Shown: one piece after another, positions 37,314-45,992 of the stretch
Position numbering within the stretch: position 1 is the first letter of the stretch
How the letters are laid out: every line of letters starts with the position of its first letter
From: Tamlana sp038148895
Lineage (GTDB): Bacteria > Bacteroidota > Bacteroidia > Flavobacteriales > Flavobacteriaceae
NCBI GenBank assembly: GCA_038148895.1
Contig: JBBVGQ010000001.1
Reading direction: 5' to 3' (one strand)
Length of the DNA: 64,000 nt
The notes under the pieces: generated by a model
Seen by the model: only the letters and a program-made list of their open reading frames with translations
The model's database searches: none
What the model was told of the DNA's origin: nothing
Program-made: the position numbers and the translations under genes

Positions 37314-38312
37314 TTAATCATTTAGCATTTTCCAGAGGGTATCCTTTAATTCGGTAATCCCTTTTTGTGCTACCGATGAAATAAACAAATACGGAATGGG
37401 CAGTTCTTTGTCCAATTCTTTTTTCAATTCCGCCTTTAGTTCATCATCAAGCATATCACTTTTTGAAATGGCAATTAAGCGCTCTTTGTCCAACATTTCT
37501 GGGTTGTAGCGCCGAAGTTCATCCAACAAAATATCGTACTGCTTTTTAATGTCTTTGGCATCAGCAGGAATTAAAAACAGAAGTACCGAATTGCGCTCTA
37601 TGTGGCGTAAAAAGTAATGTCCTAGCCCCTTCCCTTCCGCAGCACCTTCAATAATTCCGGGAATATCTGCCATGACGAAGGTTTGAAAATCCCGGTATTT
37701 CACAATACCTAAATTGGGTTTTAAGGTGGTGAATTCGTAATCGGCAATTTTAGGCCTAGCAGACGTGATTACCGAGAGCAACGTTGATTTTCCGGCATTT
37801 GGAAAGCCCACCAATCCCACATCGGCAAGTACCTTAAGTTCCATGGTAATGTACTTTTCTTCCATGGGCAAACCGGGCTGTGCATATCGAGGCGTTTGGT
37901 TTGTGGCCGTTTTAAAGTGCCAGTTTCCCAGTCCGCCTTTACCACCTTCCGCAAGTATTTTTTCTTCACCGTCTTTGGTTATTTCAAAAATGATGTTGTT
38001 GGTTTCCGTATCCCGAACCACAGTTCCCAAAGGCACGTCTATGTAAACATCTTCGCCATCAGCTCCAAAACTTCTGCCACTACTGCCGTGTTCGCCATGG
38101 CCAGCGCGAATGTGCTTCTTAAATTTTAAATGCAGAAGCGTCCAAAGATTTTCTTTTCCACGAACAATAACATGACCGCCACGACCACCATCACCACCAT
38201 CAGGGCCTCCTTTGGCAACATATTTTTCGCGATGTAAATGTGCAGAGCCCTTGCCTCCGTTTCCGGATGCCACGTACATTTTTACGTAGTCTACAAAATT
38301 TCCTTCGGTCAT
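37314..38312 (-). CDS. obgE: Obg/CgtA GTPase
   Basis: 332 residues. N-terminal glycine-rich Obg fold (GGKGSAHLHREKYVAKGGPDGG) followed by the G domain: G1 GFPNAGKSTLL, G2 TTLKPN, G3 DIPGIIEGA, G4 ISKSD, G5 SSVAQKG. It lacks a C-terminal OCT domain, as in other Bacteroidota. Essential ribosome-assembly and stress GTPase. Start chosen at 38312 (MTEGNFVDYVKMYV). Confidence 0.95.
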   Translation of the reverse strand: MTEGNFVDYVKMYVASGNGGKGSAHLHREKYVAKGGPDGGDGGRGGHVIVRGKENLWTLLHLKFKKHIRAGHGEHGSSGRSFGADGEDVYIDVPLGTVVRDTETNNIIFEITKDGEEKILAEGGKGGLGNWHFKTATNQTPRYAQPGLPMEEKYITMELKVLADVGLVGFPNAGKSTLLSVITSARPKIADYEFTTLKPNLGIVKYRDFQTFVMADIPGIIEGAAEGKGLGHYFLRHIERNSVLLFLIPADAKDIKKQYDILLDELRRYNPEMLDKERLIAISKSDMLDDELKAELKKELDKELPIPYLFISSVAQKGITELKDTLWKMLND

Positions 38313-38343
38313 TTTCTGTGTTTATTTTTTTTTGTGGAGTTGT

Positions 38344-38475
38344 TTAGTTGAGTTTTTCTAAACAAGCCCTAGTATAACCGTCAGTTATTGGATTAAAGTT
38401 AATAATTTTAGGTTTAGCAAAGAAGTAAGCAAATCCGAGTAGATTTGGACGTAGTCTAATCCCTGTAATTGTAAT
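38344..38475 (-). pseudogene. Short open frame resembling a gene tail or dispersed repeat
   Basis: The minus strand is open for 43 codons between a TGA and a TAA. The frame contains GIRLRPNLLGFAYFF and IINFNPITDGYTRACLEKLN, which reads like real protein rather than random AT-rich sequence, but there is no start codon. It sits in the 187-bp gap between a small membrane protein gene and obgE. It may be the eroded end of a lost gene or a dispersed repeat. Family unknown. Confidence 0.3.
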
Positions 38476-38499
38476 TCAACATTATTGCTCACTGGCTTT

Positions 38500-38913
38500 T
38501 TATTCCGCTTTATACTCAAATATTATTTTCGGTTTTACCTGTTCCGATTTTCCTTTCTGTATGAAAATATCCAACTTTTTATTGTACTTAATTGTTAAGG
38601 TGTCAAAATTTTTCCATTCAAAACTTACATCTTTAGGCTTTATAAATCCAGCACTTGCGGCAAAAATTGGTTCTGGTTCAACATTATTGTCACTGTTACA
38701 TTCTGTTGCGTAAATGTGAATTGACCTATTTACAGTTGCATTCCCACTCATTTCAGTCATTTTTACTTTACGCAAACCTTCGAAATCGCATTCAGCATTT
38801 AATTCTATTTCTGTTGATTCCTCGAAAATATCAAAGTTTGCCATGAAAATAGCAATTCCGAATATGGAGAAAAGTCCGATTATTAAAACTCCTATTAGTA
38901 TCTTCTTTATCAA
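38500..38913 (-). CDS. Small hypothetical protein with N-terminal membrane anchor
   Basis: 137 residues. One transmembrane helix at about 4-26 (ILIGVLIIGLFSIFGIAIFM), then a periplasmic beta-rich domain with two cysteines (NAECDFEGLRK and YATECNSDN). No family recognised. It sits between the HPRT-Adk gene and the gene-tail-like stretch before obgE. Confidence 0.6.
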   Translation of the reverse strand: MIKKILIGVLIIGLFSIFGIAIFMANFDIFEESTEIELNAECDFEGLRKVKMTEMSGNATVNRSIHIYATECNSDNNVEPEPIFAASAGFIKPKDVSFEWKNFDTLTIKYNKKLDIFIQKGKSEQVKPKIIFEYKAE

Positions 38914-38958
38914 GTTTTCGTGAGTTTCAGCTATATAAATAGCGAATAAACTTTTTAA

Positions 38959-40068
38959 CTAAAGAGCATCAATAACACCACTCAATCGCTTGGTGATATC
39001 TTCAATGGAACCAACACCGTCAACACCAAAATATTTGTTTTGTGCGGAATAGTATTCCTTTAAAATGGCAGTTTTATCGTAATATTCCTTGATTCTATTT
39101 CTAATGATGGATTCATCGGCATCATCTGCCCTTCCACTGGTTTGTCCTCTTTTCAGCAAGCGCTCCACTAAAATTTCATCATCAACCTCTAAAGCAACCA
39201 TGGCATTTATTTGCGAATCTTTGCTGTCCATAAGTTTATCTAAAGCTTCGGCCTGTGCATTGGTACGCGGAAATCCGTCAAAAATAAAACCTTTGGCATC
39301 GGCATTTTTTTCTACCTCAGCATTCAACATATCAATAGTTACTTGATCCGGAACCAATTCGCCTTTGTCCATATAAGATTTGGCCAACATGCCTAGCGCG
39401 GTTTCGTTTTTAATATTGAATCTAAAAACATCACCTGTTGAAATGTGCACTAAATTATACTTCTCTTTTAAAAATTCTGCTTGTGTTCCTTTACCTGCTC
39501 CCGGAGGACCAAATAGTACTAAGTTTGTCATGTGTTGCGTTTGTTTAATTTGATATACTTCTGGTAAATTTCTTCCCAATCCATCATAATCCAATCCGTA
39601 ACCGACTATAAATTTATCGGGAATTTCAATACCAACATAATGTAGTTTAAAGTCTTTCTTGTAGGCCTCTGGTTTGTAAAAAAGTGTTGCGATCTTCAAG
39701 GACTTCACCTTTTCGTTCTTAAAAATGCGGTGCACTTCGGCCAGGGTTTTTCCAGAGTCAATAATATCCTCTAAAATAATAACAGTGCGCCCAGTTAAAT
39801 CTTGGGTCAGGCCAATTAAACGCTGAATGTCTTCAGACGATTTCAAACCTTCATAAGACGCCAATTTAATAAAAGTAACCTCGCAAGTGTTTGGATACTT
39901 TTTTACAAAATCACTGGTTAGCATAAACGATCCATTCAAAATGCCTACAAATACTGGGATTTCATCACCCACATCTTTAGCAATTTGGTCTGCCATGTGC
40001 TGCAAAGCCTCATCTATTTGCTTAGCCGAAATAAATGGCTTAAAATATTTATCATGTAGCTTTATCAC
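38959..40068 (-). CDS. Fused hypoxanthine phosphoribosyltransferase - adenylate kinase
   Basis: 369 residues, two complete enzymes in one frame. Residues 1-176 are HPRT: PRPP loop VIILEDIIDSGKT (96-108) and C-terminal GYGLDYDGLGRNLPEVY. A 3-residue link (TQH) leads to M180, where a full adenylate kinase of standard 190 residues begins: GPPGAGKGT (187-195), FDGFPRT, and a short lid without the zinc cysteines. HPRT salvages hypoxanthine/guanine; Adk balances AMP, ADP and ATP. The internal ATG (39529-39531) could also serve as a separate Adk start. It neighbours purK-purE, another purine unit, divergently. Confidence 0.92.
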   Translation of the reverse strand: MIKLHDKYFKPFISAKQIDEALQHMADQIAKDVGDEIPVFVGILNGSFMLTSDFVKKYPNTCEVTFIKLASYEGLKSSEDIQRLIGLTQDLTGRTVIILEDIIDSGKTLAEVHRIFKNEKVKSLKIATLFYKPEAYKKDFKLHYVGIEIPDKFIVGYGLDYDGLGRNLPEVYQIKQTQHMTNLVLFGPPGAGKGTQAEFLKEKYNLVHISTGDVFRFNIKNETALGMLAKSYMDKGELVPDQVTIDMLNAEVEKNADAKGFIFDGFPRTNAQAEALDKLMDSKDSQINAMVALEVDDEILVERLLKRGQTSGRADDADESIIRNRIKEYYDKTAILKEYYSAQNKYFGVDGVGSIEDITKRLSGVIDAL

Positions 40069-40136
40069 GGTTACTATTTTTTGAAAGTTGCAAAGATAAT
40101 CAATAGAATCTCGATTATCTCTTTTTTGATTTATGA

Positions 40137-40171
40137 TTTGGGAACTAATTTAAGATTTAAGTGTATTTTTG
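40137..40171 (+). promoter_or_regulatory. Likely promoter of purKE
   Basis: TATTTTTG (40164-40171) fits TAnnTTTG; a TTTG lies at 40137-40140, with 23 nt between, a little wide. The same GTGTATTTTTGC string occurs before gcvP. The ATG follows 37 bp later. Confidence 0.45.
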
Positions 40172-40208
40172 CGAAACATTTACGCGATTTTAGTTAATTT
40201 TTGTTCAA

Positions 40209-41363
40209 ATGAATTATTTCTCCTCAAATTTTAAACTTGGTATTCTTGGCGGTGGCCAACTCGGTAAAATGCTACTTTACAACACTAGAAAATTTGATAT
40301 TTATACCTGTGTTTTAGAGGCCGCTGAAGATGCACCGTGTAAAATTGCCTGCGATGAATTTCATCTGGGAAATTTATTGGATTATGATGCTGTTTACAAT
40401 TTTGGAAAGCAGGTTGATGTATTGACTATTGAAATTGAGAATGTAAATGTTGATGCCTTGGAAGACCTTGAAAAGGAAGGCGTAAAGGTATACCCATCTT
40501 CTAAAACATTACAAACCATTCAAAATAAAGCGAAACAAAAGCTGTTTTATGTGGACCACAATTTGCCTACAGCACCCTTTTCACGTTTTGCGTATTTATC
40601 AGAAATTGAAGATGCCATAAATAACGGAGGCCTAAATTTTCCTTTTGTTTGGAAAGCTGCCCAGTTTGGTTACGATGGCAATGGCGTGAAGGTTGTTAGA
40701 AAACTTTCAGATTTGGAAGGACTACCAAAGGGTGAATGCATTGCTGAAACCTTGGTGCCATTTAAAAACGAGCTTGCCGTTATTGTTGCCCGAAATGCAT
40801 CAGGTGAAACCAAAACCTATCCAGTGGTAGAAATGGAATTCCACCCTGAAGCCAACCAAGTGGAATATGTTATTTGCCCAGCAAGAATAGATGATAACGT
40901 CGCGAAAAAAGCTCAAGAGGTGGCTTTAAAAACCTCACAGGCATTTAACCATGTTGGGCTTTTGGCTGTTGAAATGTTTCAGACCAAAGATGACCAAATT
41001 TTAATAAATGAAGTAGCGCCACGTCCTCACAACTCAGGGCATCAAAGTATTGAGGCAAGCTACACATCGCAATTTGAACAGCACATCAGAGCCATTTTAA
41101 ACTTGCCATTGGGCAGAACCGATAGTAAAGTTGGTGGTGTTATGGTAAATTTGGTAGGAGCTGAAGGTTATAAAGGCAACGTAGTTTACCAAAACATTGA
41201 AACCATTATGCACATGGATGGTGTTACCCCACATATTTACGGTAAAAAACAAACAAGGCCTTTCCGAAAAATGGGGCATGTAACCATCGTTAACGAGGAT
41301 TTAAATGAAGCCAGAAAAATTGCCGAACAGGTAAAGAGCACAATAAAAGTTATAAGTGAATAA
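40209..41363 (+). CDS. purK: N5-carboxyaminoimidazole ribonucleotide synthase
   Basis: 384 residues, ATP-grasp fold. N-terminal LGILGGGQLGKMLLYNTRKF, ATP-binding centre FVWKAAQFGYDGNGVKV, and the metal/active-site stretch LINEVAPRPHNSGHQSIEAS. It converts AIR, bicarbonate and ATP to N5-CAIR in purine synthesis. The purE ATG follows the stop by 2 bp, so the two are an operon. Confidence 0.95.
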   Translation: MNYFSSNFKLGILGGGQLGKMLLYNTRKFDIYTCVLEAAEDAPCKIACDEFHLGNLLDYDAVYNFGKQVDVLTIEIENVNVDALEDLEKEGVKVYPSSKTLQTIQNKAKQKLFYVDHNLPTAPFSRFAYLSEIEDAINNGGLNFPFVWKAAQFGYDGNGVKVVRKLSDLEGLPKGECIAETLVPFKNELAVIVARNASGETKTYPVVEMEFHPEANQVEYVICPARIDDNVAKKAQEVALKTSQAFNHVGLLAVEMFQTKDDQILINEVAPRPHNSGHQSIEASYTSQFEQHIRAILNLPLGRTDSKVGGVMVNLVGAEGYKGNVVYQNIETIMHMDGVTPHIYGKKQTRPFRKMGHVTIVNEDLNEARKIAEQVKSTIKVISE

Positions 41364-41365
41364 TT

Positions 41366-41848
41366 ATGAGTAAAGTAGGAGTTATTATGGGAAGCAAAAG
41401 CGATCTTCCTGTTATGCAAGATGCCATAGACGTCTTAAAAGGTTTTGATATTGAAGTTGAGGTAGATATTGTTTCGGCACATCGTACACCAGAAAAATTA
41501 TTCGATTATGGTAAAAATGCCCACACTCGCGGCTTTTCAGTTATTGTTGCTGGCGCTGGTGGTGCCGCCCATTTACCTGGCATGATTGCATCGCTATCTC
41601 CTTTGCCTGTTATTGGTGTTCCTGTTAAAAGCAGCAATTCTATTGATGGATGGGACTCCGTTTTATCTATTTTGCAAATGCCTGGTGGGGTTCCTGTAGC
41701 CACTGTTGCCCTTAATGGTGCAAAAAACGCTGGTATTTTGGCAGCGCAAATTATTGGTGCAAGCGATAAATATGTACTCGATAAAATTGTAGCTTACAAA
41801 GAAGGCCTCAAAATTAAAGTTCACGAATCTGCAAAGGATTTGAAATAA
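41366..41848 (+). CDS. purE: N5-carboxyaminoimidazole ribonucleotide mutase
   Basis: 160 residues. Starts VGVIMGSKSDLPVMQDA, contains SAHRTPEKLFDYGKNA and VAGAGGAAHLPGMIAS, all diagnostic of class I PurE, which converts N5-CAIR to CAIR directly after PurK. Usual length. Confidence 0.96.
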   Translation: MSKVGVIMGSKSDLPVMQDAIDVLKGFDIEVEVDIVSAHRTPEKLFDYGKNAHTRGFSVIVAGAGGAAHLPGMIASLSPLPVIGVPVKSSNSIDGWDSVLSILQMPGGVPVATVALNGAKNAGILAAQIIGASDKYVLDKIVAYKEGLKIKVHESAKDLK

Positions 41849-41849
41849 A

Positions 41850-41876
41850 AAAGCCCCGAATAAAATTCAGGGCTTT
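41850..41876. terminator. Hairpin after purE
   Basis: Stem AAAGCCC-C-GAA / TTC-A-GGGCTTT (41850-41860 with 41866-41876), one mismatch, 5-nt loop. It starts 2 bp after the purE stop. On the plus strand only three T follow; on the minus strand six T follow, so the canonical terminator orientation faces away from purE although both flanking genes are plus strand. Confidence 0.6.
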
Positions 41877-41995
41877 CCAGCTATTAACAAATAAATCTCA
41901 TGAGTTAGTCACTCTTCTTATTGTCGCGGGCAAAAATAGAAAAATTTTATTATGCGCGCACAGCAAACACAATATTTAACACATTATTTGAAAAA

Positions 41996-44044
41996 ATGAT
42001 AAAAAAATCGCTGATTACTCCATTTAAAACCAAATATAATACGCCTCCGTTCACAAAAATTGAAAACGATGATTTTCTTCCTACTTTTAAAGAAGCCATC
42101 AAAATGGCCAAAGAAGAGATTGATACCATCGTCAACAACCCAGAGCTTCCTACATTTGAAAATACCATTGAGGCTTTAGATTTCTCTGGTGAGCAATTGG
42201 ATAGAATATCAAGCATTTTTTTCAATTTAAATTCTGCCGAAACCAATGAGACCATCCAAAAAATTGCTCAAGAAGTTTCTCCTTTATTATCAGAATTCAG
42301 TAACGATATCACTTTAAATGAAGATTTATTCAAACGTGTTAAATCTGTTTACAACTCAAAAAACACTCTAAATTTAACTACTGAGCAAGAAACGCTGCTC
42401 GATAAAAAGTATAAAAGTTTTTCAAGAAACGGTGCTAATTTACAGGAAGACAAAAAGAAAGAGCTAAGGGAAATTGATAAAAAATTAAGTCAGTTAAAAT
42501 TGAAATTTGGTGAAAATGTTTTGGCCGAAACCAACAAATTTGAAATGCTGATAACAGATGAAGTCAATTTATCTGGCCTTCCAGAAGGCGCTATTGAAGC
42601 AGCAAAACAATTGGCCGAAAGCAAAGACAAAGAAGGTTGGTTATTCACATTGGACTACCCGAGCTATATTCCGTTCATGACTTATGCCGATAATCGCGAT
42701 CTGCGCAAAAAACTGGCTTTGGCCGCAGGTGCAAAAAGTTTTAAAGGTGATACATTGGACAATCAAAACATCGTGCTCGACATTATAAAGTTAAGACATC
42801 AACGCGCTCAATTGTTAGGCTATAAAACGCACGCACATTTTGTTCTTGAAGAACGTATGGCAGAGATACCTGAAAAGGTTCAATCGTTTTTGGATGAACT
42901 GCTGGAAAAAGCGAAGCCAGCCGCAGAACGTGAATTTAAGAACCTCGAAAACTTCGCAAAAGGTTTGGACGGCATAGACCATCTTGAAAAATGGGATGGC
43001 GCTTATTATTCTGAAAAATTAAAACAAAAGCTGTTCAATCTTGATGACGAATTACTAAAACCTTATTTCAAATTGGAAAATGTAATTAAAGGTTCGTTTG
43101 TTATTGCCAATAAATTATTCGATTTGAATTTTGAGGAAATCCATGATATTGACAAATATCATGAAGATGTTTTAACTTATAAAGTAACCGATAGCAAAGG
43201 TAATTTGGTTTCCATTTTTTATGCCGATTTTTTCCCAAGACCTGGTAAACGCAATGGTGCTTGGATGACATCATACAAATCGCAATACATAAAAGATGGT
43301 GAAAATAGCAGACCGCAAGTTTCCATAGTTTGCAATTTCACGAAACCTACCAAAAGCAAACCATCGCTATTAACGTTTAACGAAGTAACCACCTTATTCC
43401 ATGAATTTGGCCATGCGTTGCACGGCATGTTGGCCAATACCACTTACCCAAGCTTATCGGGAACTAGTGTTTATTGGGATTTCGTTGAGTTGCCTAGCCA
43501 AGTTATGGAAAACTGGTGTTATGAAAAGGAAGCCCTTGAATTATTTACCACGCATTATCAAACAGGCGAGGTAATCCCCATGGATTTGATTGAAAAAATA
43601 AAAGAGTCGGCTACATTCCACGAAGGCATGCAGACTCTACGCCAAATTAGTTTTGGATTGTTGGACATGAGCTGGCACGCAGGTGAGTCCCCAGATAAAA
43701 TAAAAAATGTAAAAGCCCATGAACTCAAAGCCTTTAAAAGCACCCAACTTTATCCTGATGTTGCCGAAAATTGCATGAGCACCTCCTTTTCGCATATTTT
43801 TCAAGGTGGCTATTCATCAGGTTATTATAGTTATAAATGGGCCGAAGTTTTAGATGCCGATGCCTTTGAATATTTTAAGGAGGAAGGCATATTCAACAAA
43901 ACCGTTGCCAATAAATTTAAGGATAATGTACTGTCGCAAGGTGGAACAGACAACCCAATGACGCTTTATAAACGCTTCCGCGGAAAAGAACCAGAACCAG
44001 AAGCTTTGTTGAAACGAGCGGGATTAATTGAGTTAAACAAATAA
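41996..44044 (+). CDS. M3-family oligopeptidase (Dcp/OpdA type)
   Basis: 682 residues from the ATG at 41996 (MIKKSLITPFKTKYNTPPF), the usual flavobacterial start; a TTG 75 bp upstream is unlikely. Zinc site HEFGHALHG with a downstream glutamate in the GTSVYWDFVELPSQVMENW segment, and the C-terminal DPMTLYKRFRGKEP-like end (NPMTLYKRFRGKEPEPEALL). A helical M3 peptidase that degrades short peptides; no signal peptide, so probably cytoplasmic. Stands alone between purKE and the aldo/keto reductase. Confidence 0.9.
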   Translation: MIKKSLITPFKTKYNTPPFTKIENDDFLPTFKEAIKMAKEEIDTIVNNPELPTFENTIEALDFSGEQLDRISSIFFNLNSAETNETIQKIAQEVSPLLSEFSNDITLNEDLFKRVKSVYNSKNTLNLTTEQETLLDKKYKSFSRNGANLQEDKKKELREIDKKLSQLKLKFGENVLAETNKFEMLITDEVNLSGLPEGAIEAAKQLAESKDKEGWLFTLDYPSYIPFMTYADNRDLRKKLALAAGAKSFKGDTLDNQNIVLDIIKLRHQRAQLLGYKTHAHFVLEERMAEIPEKVQSFLDELLEKAKPAAEREFKNLENFAKGLDGIDHLEKWDGAYYSEKLKQKLFNLDDELLKPYFKLENVIKGSFVIANKLFDLNFEEIHDIDKYHEDVLTYKVTDSKGNLVSIFYADFFPRPGKRNGAWMTSYKSQYIKDGENSRPQVSIVCNFTKPTKSKPSLLTFNEVTTLFHEFGHALHGMLANTTYPSLSGTSVYWDFVELPSQVMENWCYEKEALELFTTHYQTGEVIPMDLIEKIKESATFHEGMQTLRQISFGLLDMSWHAGESPDKIKNVKAHELKAFKSTQLYPDVAENCMSTSFSHIFQGGYSSGYYSYKWAEVLDADAFEYFKEEGIFNKTVANKFKDNVLSQGGTDNPMTLYKRFRGKEPEPEALLKRAGLIELNK

Positions 44045-44070
44045 GGCAGCAAAGCAGTTAAGTCAAACAC

Positions 44071-45003
44071 TTACAACTTTTTTAAGTAGGCAACCATTAA
44101 TTCCCTCGTACGTTTATCTGGCATGGGACCATAACCAGACATCATGTTATCGATCATATGGTGGGGTTTTGAAGTTCCGGGAATAACGCAGGTAACCAAT
44201 TCGTTGGATAAGATAAACTTAAGAAAATATTGTCCCCAACTTGTTATATTGAAGTCTTTTGCCCATAATGGTAAAGGTTTCCCTTTTACCATCCGAAACA
44301 AATTGCCACCTTCAAATGGACGGTTAATTAAAACAGCTGTTCTATGTTTTCTTATTACGTCAAACAAGGATTTTTCGGCGTGTCTTGATGATATTGAATA
44401 ATTAAATTGCACAAAATCTGGATTTTCAGATTTTATTACTTTCTCTAAATCTGAATGGGCTACATCGGTGTAATGGGTAATGCCCCAGTATTTAATCTTC
44501 CCTTGTTCTTTCCAAGATTTGAGAGTTTTTACATGGGTTTTCCAATCCACCAGATTATGGATTTGCATTAAATCCATTTGTTGGCGCTTTAAAAGTTTTA
44601 AGGAATTTTCCATTTGGTTAATTCCAGCATCCCTGCCCACCGTCCAGACTTTGGTAGCGTAAAAAAAGCTTTTTGCGAAATCTGCATCAAAAGTTAAATC
44701 TCCAACAACGGCTTCTGAACTTCCATACATGGGTGAAGAATCAATAACTCGCCCACCGTAATTGTTCATTTTCGATAAGACCTCGGCGAGCACTTTTCGT
44801 TTTTCAACAGAATTGCCCACATCAAAAGATTGCCAAGTCCCTAAACCAACAACAGGCAGCCGTTGATTACTTAAAGGAATGGGGCGTTCTAAAATTTGCT
44901 CTTTTTCCATAAACGAAAAAAATATGGGGTATGCCATTAAGCCTAGGCCTGATAGACCATAGATTTTCAAAATATCTCTTCTATTATAACTTTCAGAAGT
45001 CAA
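44071..45003 (-). CDS. Aldo/keto reductase with twin-arginine signal
   Basis: 310 residues. NRRDILKIYGLSGLGLMAY at 7-25 is a Tat-type signal. The AKR barrel follows with catalytic Asp/Tyr/Lys/His in VIDSSPMYGSSE, YATKVW and MQIHNLVDW, and a cofactor end TCVIPGTSKPHHM. A periplasmic or membrane-associated NADPH reductase; substrate unknown. Convergent with the M3 peptidase, 26 bp apart, and divergent from the sigma factor. Confidence 0.85.
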   Translation of the reverse strand: MTSESYNRRDILKIYGLSGLGLMAYPIFFSFMEKEQILERPIPLSNQRLPVVGLGTWQSFDVGNSVEKRKVLAEVLSKMNNYGGRVIDSSPMYGSSEAVVGDLTFDADFAKSFFYATKVWTVGRDAGINQMENSLKLLKRQQMDLMQIHNLVDWKTHVKTLKSWKEQGKIKYWGITHYTDVAHSDLEKVIKSENPDFVQFNYSISSRHAEKSLFDVIRKHRTAVLINRPFEGGNLFRMVKGKPLPLWAKDFNITSWGQYFLKFILSNELVTCVIPGTSKPHHMIDNMMSGYGPMPDKRTRELMVAYLKKL

Positions 45004-45171
45004 ACTTAATAATTTAATAAACGGGATTTTTTCTCTTAAATTTAATCAAAATAATTGATTGATTAATTTTAGTGAGAAATCATCATCATACATTCAAACT
45101 GCACAACTATTTGAATGACTAAAAAATCCATTTATTTATCCTATTTTTGAGAAAAGAAAAATTGCACGTTG

Positions 45172-45726
45172 ATGCCAAGCCATGAAATAAATCCAAATAA
45201 TTGGGTTGACCTTTATTCTGACTATCTTTTCAATTACACCATTTCGCGGGTTAGCGATAGGGTTATTGCGCAAGATTTGGTTCAGGATACATTTTTGGCA
45301 GGTTTAAAATCAATGAAAAATTTTAAAGGGGAAGCAAGCGAACGCACTTGGCTCATCTCCATCTTAAAACGAAAAATCATTGATTATTATCGAAAAATAA
45401 ATTCGAACAAAGGAAAGGCCGAAGTTAGAATGACCTATAATTCAGATGATGAATCTGATGGCGATTGGTTGGAAGAGCGCGTGGCAGACCCCTTTGACAA
45501 AACAGCCGAAGACCAATTGGAAAACATGGAACTTGGGGAAGCCATCTATAATTGCTTGGAAAAATTACCTCAAAAACAGGCTGAGGTTTTTAAAATGAAA
45601 ACCATACTTGGCCATGAAACCGAAACAATTTGTAATGAACTAAATATTACAGCGTCTAACCTTTGGGTAATAATTCACAGAGCGCGCACTGCTCTGGCAG
45701 ACTGCCTAAAAGAAAACTGGTTTTAA
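45172..45726 (+). CDS. ECF-type RNA polymerase sigma factor
   Basis: 184 residues from the ATG at 45172. Region 2 DYLFNYTISRVSDRVIAQDLVQDTFLAGLK and RTWLISILKRKIIDYYRK; region 4 CLEKLPQKQAEVFKMK followed by TICNELNITASNLWVIIHRARTAL. It lacks extra domains. A TATTTTTG -7 box is at 45142-45149. The 2-bp gap to the next small gene, which has an anti-sigma zinc motif, indicates a sigma/anti-sigma pair. Region 2.3 and 4.2 carry the DNA-binding residues; targets are unknown. Confidence 0.87.
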   Translation: MPSHEINPNNWVDLYSDYLFNYTISRVSDRVIAQDLVQDTFLAGLKSMKNFKGEASERTWLISILKRKIIDYYRKINSNKGKAEVRMTYNSDDESDGDWLEERVADPFDKTAEDQLENMELGEAIYNCLEKLPQKQAEVFKMKTILGHETETICNELNITASNLWVIIHRARTALADCLKENWF

Positions 45727-45728
45727 TT

Positions 45729-45992
45729 ATGAGTGCAAAATTTAAGGTGTTTCTTCCTTGCGAAAAAGCAAACCATGTTTGCGATAAAACACAGTATAAA
45801 GAAGCCTCCCTTTGGGAAAAGATAAAACTAAATGTCCATTTAATTTATTGTAAAGCCTGTCGGGAATACACGAAAAACAATACCAAATTGACCAAATCGG
45901 TTAGAACTTCAAAAATAGAATGCCTGGACAAAAACTGCAAAGAGTCCATGAAAAAAGAGGTGGACAAAGCCATAAAAGAACAATCCGCCTAA
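45729..45992 (+). CDS. Small anti-sigma-like protein with HxxxCxxC motif
   Basis: 87 residues from the ATG at 45729; a longer in-frame start inside the sigma gene is unlikely. H37-x3-C41-x2-C44 (HLIYCKAC) is the zinc-binding anti-sigma (ZAS) pattern, with a further Cys pair at 11 and 18. There is no transmembrane segment, so it would be a soluble sensor. It follows the sigma gene after 2 bp. Its last about 90 bases overlap, on the opposite strand, the end of the UbiA-like gene. Confidence 0.7.
   Translation: MSAKFKVFLPCEKANHVCDKTQYKEASLWEKIKLNVHLIYCKACREYTKNNTKLTKSVRTSKIECLDKNCKESMKKEVDKAIKEQSA

Noticed and set aside
38341..38499. Integron attC site between the small membrane protein and obgE
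   Set aside because: There are several short inverted repeats, but no convincing RYYYAAC/GTTRRRY pair and no integrase in the window.
41921..41995. TTG-initiated extension of the M3 peptidase
   Set aside because: Adds 25 residues unlike the family; the ATG at 41996 gives the usual N-terminus.
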